Source: Hyphomicrobiales bacterium
GTDB lineage: Bacteria > Pseudomonadota > Alphaproteobacteria > Rhizobiales > Beijerinckiaceae
Assembly (NCBI GenBank): GCA_028290405.1
Contig: JAQGJX010000062.1
Location: 1-40,413 of the forward strand
Direction: 5' to 3'
Length of the DNA: 40,413 nucleotides
Numbering within the stretch: the stretch's first letter is position 1; each line of letters starts with the position of its first letter. Of the stretch, positions 34,671 through 40,413 are shown one piece after another. A program made the position numbers and the translations under genes. The notes under the pieces are model-generated. The model ran no database searches. It saw only the letters and a list, made by a program, of their open reading frames with translations, and was not told the origin of the DNA.

Positions 34671-34689
34671 TTGTTATGCTGCATAACAA
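34671..34689. promoter_or_regulatory. MarR-type operator upstream of marR
   Basis: TTGTTAT-GCTGC-ATAACAA is a perfect 7-5-7 palindrome 38 bases before the marR ATG, with the same arms and spacing as the iorA/SDR site. A TTG start at 34671 for marR would lie inside this operator and was rejected. Confidence 0.78.
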
Positions 34690-34727
34690 GCAGGGCGACG
34701 ACGCCCGCGCTCAAAGAACAGGCCCCC

Positions 34728-35243
34728 ATGAGCCGCACACAGCCAGCGCGACGCCCCCGCGCGGAGGACGCGTCGCCCGAGACAACGGCGCCGCTCGCGG
34801 GCGCTCCGGCGGATCTCGTCATCGGCCCGCTCGGCGGCTTTCTTGGCTATGCGCTGCGCCGCGCGCAGCTCGCGGTGTTCGAGGACTTCCGGCGCAGCGT
34901 CGGCCGATTGGGACTGCGGCCCGCCCAGTTCAGCGTCCTGGTGGTGATCGACGCCTCCCCGGGGCTCAAGCAATCAGAGGTCGCGGCGGCGCTGGGCATC
35001 CAGCGCACCAATTTCGTCGCCATGGTCAACGAGCTGGAGCGCCTGGGGCTGATCGAGCGCCGCCCCCTGGACCGGCGCTCGGTGGCGCTGCACCTCACTC
35101 CGGCAGGCGCCGCCAAGCTGAAGGCTGCGCTTCAGGCGCAATACGCCGTGGAGGAGCGCTACGCCCGCCTGCTGGGGCCTGGCGGGCGCGAGCGCCTGCT
35201 CGACCTGCTGGGCGCAGTCCAGACAGCGCCCCGCGAGGGCTGA
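34728..35243 (+). CDS. MarR family transcriptional regulator
   Basis: The 171-residue dimeric winged-helix regulator has core sequence LRPAQFSVLVVIDASPGLKQSEVAAALGIQRTNFVAMVNELERLGLIERRPLDRRSVALHLTPAGAAKL, with the recognition helix near QRTNFVAMVNEL and the wing DRRSVAL. It has a charged N-terminal tail of about 30 residues. MarR proteins often sense aromatic acids or their CoA esters. Matching palindromes in front of this gene and between iorA and the SDR gene indicate autoregulation and control of the aryl-pyruvate genes. It is followed by a 144-base gap before the ABC operon, which looks independent. Confidence 0.9.
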   Translation: MSRTQPARRPRAEDASPETTAPLAGAPADLVIGPLGGFLGYALRRAQLAVFEDFRRSVGRLGLRPAQFSVLVVIDASPGLKQSEVAAALGIQRTNFVAMVNELERLGLIERRPLDRRSVALHLTPAGAAKLKAALQAQYAVEERYARLLGPGGRERLLDLLGAVQTAPREG

Positions 35244-35387
35244 GCCCCTTGAATCGTCAAAAATCATTCGTAACTGGACGCGCGGCGACGGCGTCGGTAA
35301 GGCTGTCGGCGCGCCCGGTCGGGAAACGAAACCCGTGACCAGAAACCACAGAGGTCTGACAGGGCCTGTCGAGGGGGAGAACAAAGC

Positions 35388-36152
<765 letters not shown>

Positions 36153-36155
36153 GCC

Positions 36156-36890
36156 ATGAGCACAGCCCTCCTGGTCTTCCGGCGCGAATTCGCCGGCTAT
36201 TTCGCGACGCCGCTGGCCGCCGTGTTCCTCGCCGTCTTCCTCGCGGTCGCGGCCGGCATGACGTTCTTCATGGCGAACTTCTTCGACCGTGGACAGGCGG
36301 ACCTCTCCGCCTTCTTCCTCTGGCATCCCTGGCTCTATCTGGTGCTGATGCCCGCCATTGGCATGCGCCTGTGGGCTGAGGAGCGCCGCTCGGGCACCAT
36401 AGAACTGCTGATGACCCTGCCTGTGCAGCCCTGGCAGCTCGTGTTCGGCAAGTGGCTGGCCGCCTGGGTGTTCGCCGGACTCGCGCTCGCGCTCACCGCG
36501 CCTCTGTGGATCACCGTCAACGTGCTGGGCTCGCCAGACAACGGCGTGATCCTCGCGTCTTATCTGGGCTCATGGCTGATGGCTGGCGCGTTCCTCGCCA
36601 TATCGGCCTGCGTGTCCGCGCTGACCAAGAACCAGGTGCTGGCGTTCATCGGCGCCGTGGTGATTGGCTTCCTGTTCGTCATGGCGGGCTTCGATCTCGT
36701 GCTGGCGGCCGTGCGGCCGTGGGCGCCGGACGTCGTCGTGCAGGCCATCGCCGCCATGTCGTTCATCGGGCATTTCCAGCGCATCACCGACGGCGTCCTG
36801 GAAGCGCCCGCCATCATCTTCTTCGTCTCGCTCATCGTCTTCGCCCTGTGGCTCAACGTCCAGGTGCTTGACGCGCGCAAAGCCGCGTGA
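36156..36890 (+). CDS. ABC transporter permease (GldF-like, ABC-2 family)
   Basis: The 244-residue membrane protein has about six helices (first near residues 17-37, last near 220-238) and the ABC-2 motif GMRLWAEERRSGTIELLMTLPVQPWQLVFGKWLAAW near 68-103. It starts 3 bases after the ATPase stop. It would form the channel for the GldA-like ATPase. No transported molecule can be inferred. Confidence 0.9.
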   Translation: MSTALLVFRREFAGYFATPLAAVFLAVFLAVAAGMTFFMANFFDRGQADLSAFFLWHPWLYLVLMPAIGMRLWAEERRSGTIELLMTLPVQPWQLVFGKWLAAWVFAGLALALTAPLWITVNVLGSPDNGVILASYLGSWLMAGAFLAISACVSALTKNQVLAFIGAVVIGFLFVMAGFDLVLAAVRPWAPDVVVQAIAAMSFIGHFQRITDGVLEAPAIIFFVSLIVFALWLNVQVLDARKAA

Positions 36891-36898
36891 GGAAAACC

Positions 36899-38767
36899 AT
36901 GTCCGGGAAAAGCAACTTCACCACGGGCCGGCTCGTCGTCGTCGGCGCCGTCCTGGCGGCCATCGTCTTCGGCTGCGTCAACATCGTCAGCACGCAGCTG
37001 TTCCGCAGCGCCCGCATCGACCTCACGGAGCAACGCCTGTTCTCCCTGAGCCAGGGCACCAAGGCGATGCTGGCGCAGATCTCCGAGCCGATCCGCTTCC
37101 GCTTCTTCATGTCCTCCGGCCTCACCAAGGAAGCCCCGCAGCTCGCCGCATTCGCGGGCCGCGTGCGCTCCATGCTCGACGCCTACGTGGCGGGCTCGAA
37201 CGGCAAGATCCTGCTCGAGATGATCGACGCAAAGCCCTATTCGGAAGAAGAGGACCGCGCCGTCGCCTTCGGCATCAGCCCCATCCGCTCGTCCACCGGC
37301 GACCGGCTGTTCTTCGGCCTCGCGGCGACGAACTCCACGGACGGCAAGGCCAACATCGGGTCGTTCTCGCCGGAGCGCGAGGCGTTCCTGGAATATGACC
37401 TGACCCGCATGGTCTCCGAGCTCGGCCGGCGCGGCAAGCCCGTTGTGGCGCTGATCGACGGCCTCGGCCTGACCGGCAACCCGCAGTCGGGCAAGCCGGA
37501 GCAGCAGGTCCTCACTCAGATGAAGCAGTTCTTCGACGTGAAGCCCGTCGAGGGCGAGTTCGAGACGCTGCCGGAAAACACCCGCGTGCTGATGGTCGTG
37601 CATCCGCAGAACGTGGGCGAGAAGGCGCTTTACGCCATCGACCAATGGGCCCTCTCGGGCGGCGCGACGCTCGTGTTCGTCGATCCGAACGCCGAAAACC
37701 AGCAGGGCCCGCGCGGCGGCCCGCCGCCGGACGCCTCGTCCAACCTCGCCAAGCTCTTTTCCGCCTGGGGCGTGGGCTACGATCCCGCCAAGACCGTGGC
37801 GGACCCGAACTTCGCGCTCCAGACGGAACGGCAGATCGACGGGCGCCCGACGCCCATGCTGAACCTGCCCTGGCTCGCCCTGCGCAACGAAGGGCTGAAG
37901 AAGGACGAGGCCATTCTCGCCCAGCTCTCGGCCATCGTGGTGACCACCGCGGGATCGTTCGAGGCGAAGAAGGACGGCGTGACGCTGCGTCCCCTCCTGA
38001 CGGGCTCCGCGGACGCCGGCCTCCTGCCGACGGCGGAGACCAAGGAGCGCACGACGGACATGCGCAAGCTGCTCATGTCCATCGAGAAGGGCCCGAACCC
38101 GCCGATCCTCGCGGCCCGGCTGAACGGGGCCATCGAGAGCGCCTACCCGTCAAAGCCCGAAGGCTCCACGCGCAAGGACGAGCACGTGTCCAAGGCCAGC
38201 AAGCCGCTCAACGTGGTGCTGGTGGGCGACGCCGACATGCTGATGGACCGCAACTGGGTGCAGCGCCGCAACATCCTGGGCACGGAAGTCGCGCAGGCGT
38301 TCGCCAACAACGGCGACTTCGTCATCAACGCCGTCGAGCAGATGACCGGCGGGGCGGCGCTGGCCGACCTGCGCGGACGCGGCGTCTCGTGGCGCCCGTT
38401 CGAGCGCATCCAGAAGATGGAGACGGAGGCCGACCGCCGCTACCGCGCCAAGGAACAGGCGCTGCAGCAGCGGCTGAAGGACACCGAGCAGAAGCTCTCG
38501 GAACTCGGCCGCGGCGGCAAGGAGGGCTCGAACGAGGTCCTCACCCCGGCGCAGATGGAGACCATCGAGAAGTTCAAGTCTGAGCTTCTCGCCACGCGCG
38601 AGGAGCTGCGCGCCACGCAGTTCGCGCTGCGCAGCGACGTGGACCGGCTGAAGAGCACGATCACGGCGATCAACGTCGCCGCCGTGCCGATTCTCGCCGG
38701 GCTGCTGGCGCTGTTCTTCGCCTTCCGCCGGCCGCGCCGCGCGGTTCCCTCCAAGAAGTCGCTCTGA
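36899..38767 (+). CDS. GldG-like ABC transporter auxiliary protein
   Basis: The 622-residue protein has an N-terminal helix (LVVVGAVLAAIVFGCVNIVS), a large periplasmic region of the ABC-transporter auxiliary (DUF7088/GldG) type beginning RIDLTEQRLFSLSQGTKAML, a charged coiled-coil near 500-595 (RRYRAKEQALQQRLKDTEQKL) and a C-terminal helix (INVAAVPILAGLLALFFAF) with a basic tail. ATG at 36899 has AGGAAAA upstream; a GTG at 36887 is less likely. It is known as an accessory part of the GldAF transporter in Bacteroidetes; the role in proteobacteria is unclear. Confidence 0.9.
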   Translation: MSGKSNFTTGRLVVVGAVLAAIVFGCVNIVSTQLFRSARIDLTEQRLFSLSQGTKAMLAQISEPIRFRFFMSSGLTKEAPQLAAFAGRVRSMLDAYVAGSNGKILLEMIDAKPYSEEEDRAVAFGISPIRSSTGDRLFFGLAATNSTDGKANIGSFSPEREAFLEYDLTRMVSELGRRGKPVVALIDGLGLTGNPQSGKPEQQVLTQMKQFFDVKPVEGEFETLPENTRVLMVVHPQNVGEKALYAIDQWALSGGATLVFVDPNAENQQGPRGGPPPDASSNLAKLFSAWGVGYDPAKTVADPNFALQTERQIDGRPTPMLNLPWLALRNEGLKKDEAILAQLSAIVVTTAGSFEAKKDGVTLRPLLTGSADAGLLPTAETKERTTDMRKLLMSIEKGPNPPILAARLNGAIESAYPSKPEGSTRKDEHVSKASKPLNVVLVGDADMLMDRNWVQRRNILGTEVAQAFANNGDFVINAVEQMTGGAALADLRGRGVSWRPFERIQKMETEADRRYRAKEQALQQRLKDTEQKLSELGRGGKEGSNEVLTPAQMETIEKFKSELLATREELRATQFALRSDVDRLKSTITAINVAAVPILAGLLALFFAFRRPRRAVPSKKSL

Positions 38768-38777
38768 GGTCCGCCCG

Positions 38778-39782
38778 ATGAACATGAAGCACATCGTCGT
38801 CCTGAGCATCGCGGCCGTCGCGGCGGTGGCGGCCACCGCCGTCACGCTGCGCACCGCGCCGCAGAACATCGCGTCCGACAAGCGCGGCGAGCTGGTGTTC
38901 CGCGACCTGATCGCCAAGGCCAACGACATCGCGACCATCACCGTGCGCGACAACGAGAAGGCCTTCTCGGTGGAACGCCGCGACAACGGCTTCTTCGACA
39001 AGGACTCAGGCTATCCGGCGCGCGCCGAATCCTTCCGCGACATCGTGGGCGGCGTCGGCACGCTGGCCTTCGAGGAAACCAAGACGTCCGATCCCGCCCG
39101 CTACGGGGACATCGGCCTCGCCGATCCCGGCCAGGGCGAGAAGTCGGGCCGCGAGGTCACGATCCGCGACGCCAGGAGCAACGTGCTGGCGAGCGTGATC
39201 GTCGGCAACCGCGACACGACCGTGGGCGGCGCGCGCGGCGGCGTCTACCTGCGCTTCCCCGGCTCGCCCCAGACATGGCTGGCGCGCGGCGAAGTGCGCG
39301 TGCCCCAACCCCACACGGCATGGTTCGAGATCAACCTCGTGAACCTGAACAAGGACGCGCTGGCGAAGCTGGAATTGCGCGGCGGCGGTCTCGACGACGT
39401 CACCATCGCGTCCGAGCCCAAGGGCTCGGACCTGAAGCTGGACGCAGCCCCCGAGGGCCGCGCGCCGGACTCCGGCAAGCTGATGCGCCTGTCGTTCATG
39501 GTGGACCCGCTCTCCTTCCAGGACGTGCGCAAGCCCGTGGGAGAGGCGAAGGCCGACGCCCGCAAGCTGATCGCCTACGGCCACAACGGACTCAAGATCA
39601 CCGTCACGAGCGTCGGCGACGAATGGGTGCGCATGGCGGCGGAAGCGACGAGCGACGAGGCGAAGGCGCAAGCCGAGGACCTGTCGAAGAAGATCGACGG
39701 CTTCGAATTCAAGCTGTCGAAGAACGACGCCGACATGCTCGCGTGGGGCCTGAAGGATTTCACCATGGAGCCCAAGAGCTGA
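38778..39782 (+). CDS. DUF4340 domain-containing protein
   Basis: The 334-residue protein has an N-terminal membrane helix or uncleaved signal (IVVLSIAAVAAVAATAVTL) and a periplasmic beta-rich DUF4340 domain (for example RRDNGFFDKDSGYPARAESFRDIVGGV and WLARGEVRVPQPHTAWFEINLVNL). Such proteins are encoded next to GldG-like genes and are thought to be accessory factors of that ABC system. ATG at 38778 is used; the ATG at 38784 is equally possible. Last gene of the operon. Confidence 0.87.
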   Translation: MNMKHIVVLSIAAVAAVAATAVTLRTAPQNIASDKRGELVFRDLIAKANDIATITVRDNEKAFSVERRDNGFFDKDSGYPARAESFRDIVGGVGTLAFEETKTSDPARYGDIGLADPGQGEKSGREVTIRDARSNVLASVIVGNRDTTVGGARGGVYLRFPGSPQTWLARGEVRVPQPHTAWFEINLVNLNKDALAKLELRGGGLDDVTIASEPKGSDLKLDAAPEGRAPDSGKLMRLSFMVDPLSFQDVRKPVGEAKADARKLIAYGHNGLKITVTSVGDEWVRMAAEATSDEAKAQAEDLSKKIDGFEFKLSKNDADMLAWGLKDFTMEPKS

Positions 39783-39802
39783 GGGCTTCGGGCTGAGCCG
39801 CC

Positions 39803-40159
39803 ATGGCGCAGCCCCGCAAGGACGTGATGCTTGCGCGCGCCCGGCAACAGCGCCGCAACAACGTGAACGCGGAGGCGATCATCTGGCGCGCCTTGCGGGC
39901 GCGTCGTTGCGACGGCTTCAAGTTCAGGCGTCAGGTTCCCATCGAGACGTTTATTCTCGATTTCGTCTGCTTTGCCTCGCGACTTGTTCTCGAGATCGAC
40001 GGCCCGTCGCATGAGGACGAGCAGCAGGCCGCCAAACACGCGCTGCGCGACGCGTGGCTTGAAGCGCAGGGGTTCAAAGTGCTGCGGCTGAGCAACGATC
40101 TGGTCATCGGCGCGCCGGATATCGCGGTGAAGCGCGTGCTGTATTTTTTGAAAGGGTAG
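39803..40159 (+). CDS. DUF559 domain protein (Vsr-like endonuclease fold)
   Basis: The 118-residue protein matches the DUF559 family, related to very-short-patch-repair nucleases. Landmarks are NNVNAEAIIWRALRARRCDGFKFRRQVPIETFILDFVCFASRLVLEIDGPSH and GFKVLRLSNDLV. The acidic residues D53, E63 and D65 and the downstream Q/H positions are consistent with a metal-dependent nuclease site. The biological role is not established. It ends at the left arm of a long palindromic repeat. Confidence 0.87.
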   Translation: MAQPRKDVMLARARQQRRNNVNAEAIIWRALRARRCDGFKFRRQVPIETFILDFVCFASRLVLEIDGPSHEDEQQAAKHALRDAWLEAQGFKVLRLSNDLVIGAPDIAVKRVLYFLKG

Positions 40160-40300
40160 CGCGACCCCTCATCCGTCACCGCTTCGCGGCGACACCTTCT
40201 CCCGCAAGGGGAGAAGGAAGCAATGCTGATCGCAATCGCCCTTCTCCCCTTGCGGGAGAAGGGGCCCTTGCGTCAGCAAGGGTCGGATGAGGGGTCGCGC
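40159..40300. repeat. Long palindromic intergenic repeat, likely bidirectional terminator
   Basis: Outer arms 40159-40175 and 40284-40300 are a perfect 17-bp inverted repeat (GCGCGACCCCTCATCCG and its complement). Inner arms carry CCTTCTCCCGCAAGGGGAGAAGG and its near-mirror. It lies between converging genes, as common in alphaproteobacterial intergenic repeats. Confidence 0.75.
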
Positions 40301-40302
40301 CA

Positions 40303-40413
40303 TCAATACGGCTTCACGCTTCCCACCACAGTCGTGCGCAGCATCAGCCGCCGCTCGTGCGCGGGAAAATCCTCGCGGGCGTGGCTTGAGCACCTGTTGT
40401 CCCACAGCAGCAA
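40303..40413 (-). CDS. TauD/TfdA family dioxygenase (partial, C-terminus only)
   Basis: The 36 visible residues (LLLWDNRCSSHAREDF, PAHERRLMLRTTVVGSVKP, Y) match the end of TauD/TfdA enzymes: WDNRxxxH gives the distal iron ligand and RRLMLRTT holds the 2-oxoglutarate arginine. The 5' part lies beyond the window. It is a different gene from the dioxygenase at 27953 (that one ends with 15 more residues). Confidence 0.8.
   Translation of the reverse strand: MLLWDNRCSSHAREDFPAHERRLMLRTTVVGSVKPY

Noticed and set aside
34671-34727. TTG start for marR at 34671
   Set aside because: It lies inside the palindromic operator and lacks a ribosome site; ATG at 34728 fits the family length.
33509-34822. 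437-codon minus-strand open frame opposite the SDR and marR genes
   Set aside because: It spans two well-supported genes, two operators and a promoter; composition is shadow-like.

Overview
The window is GC-rich, densely coded DNA that reads like the chromosome of a metabolically versatile soil or aquatic alphaproteobacterium, probably Hyphomicrobiales (inferred from gene content, codon use and repeat style; no rRNA or other taxonomic marker is present). No tRNA, rRNA, CRISPR array, insertion sequence or phage gene was found. One gene is cut by each window edge.

Region 1 (1-5281) is a lipid-modification and stress cluster. A partial cyclopropane-fatty-acyl synthase (CFA) gene, a DUF1365 gene and an FAD oxidoreductase gene run leftward. 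A DUF1295 membrane protein and a second CFA-type methyltransferase run rightward, and a DUF2177 membrane protein runs leftward. Three promoters of identical architecture (TGATCC-N16-CGTA) precede the two divergent operons and the DUF2177 gene. They resemble the RpoE/ChrR (ECF11) singlet-oxygen promoters known from Rhodobacter. Region 2 (5295-8738) has an orphan substrate-binding protein and two divergent amidohydrolases of the ACMSD/COG2159 family.

Region 3 (8739-14600) is a NitT/TauT-type ABC importer followed by two tandem isochorismatase-fold amidases and a LysR regulator. A strong sigma-54 promoter match lies just upstream, which suggests a nitrogen-scavenging operon for an amide or ureido compound. 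An orphan membrane protein of lower GC follows (14709-15779).

Region 4 (16007-25491) is one leftward run of ten genes: VOC protein, TctC-type binding protein, divergent DapA-family protein, 3-hydroxyanthranilate 3,4-dioxygenase with all key residues, LivK, LivH, LivM, LivG, LivF, and an arylformamidase-like hydrolase with an extra N-terminal RidA-like domain. It looks like a catabolic operon for an aminoaromatic, kynurenine-type compound with its own importer. It is the best candidate here for an undescribed pathway. A palindromic repeat lies between livK and livH, and a half copy of it forms part of the tctC signal-peptide coding sequence.

Region 5 (25590-29734) holds an EEP-fold phosphoesterase, a TAXI-family binding protein, a TauD/TfdA dioxygenase and a methyltransferase. 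Region 6 (29742-35243) has indolepyruvate:ferredoxin oxidoreductase (iorA, iorB) divergent from an SDR dehydrogenase, then a MarR regulator. The same 19-bp operator (TTGTTAT-N5-ATAACAA) sits in the iorA/SDR intergenic region and in front of marR, so the MarR protein probably controls both. Region 7 (35388-39782) is a GldA/GldF/GldG/DUF4340 ABC system. The window ends with a DUF559 nuclease-like gene, a long palindromic repeat and the C-terminus of a second TauD-type dioxygenase.
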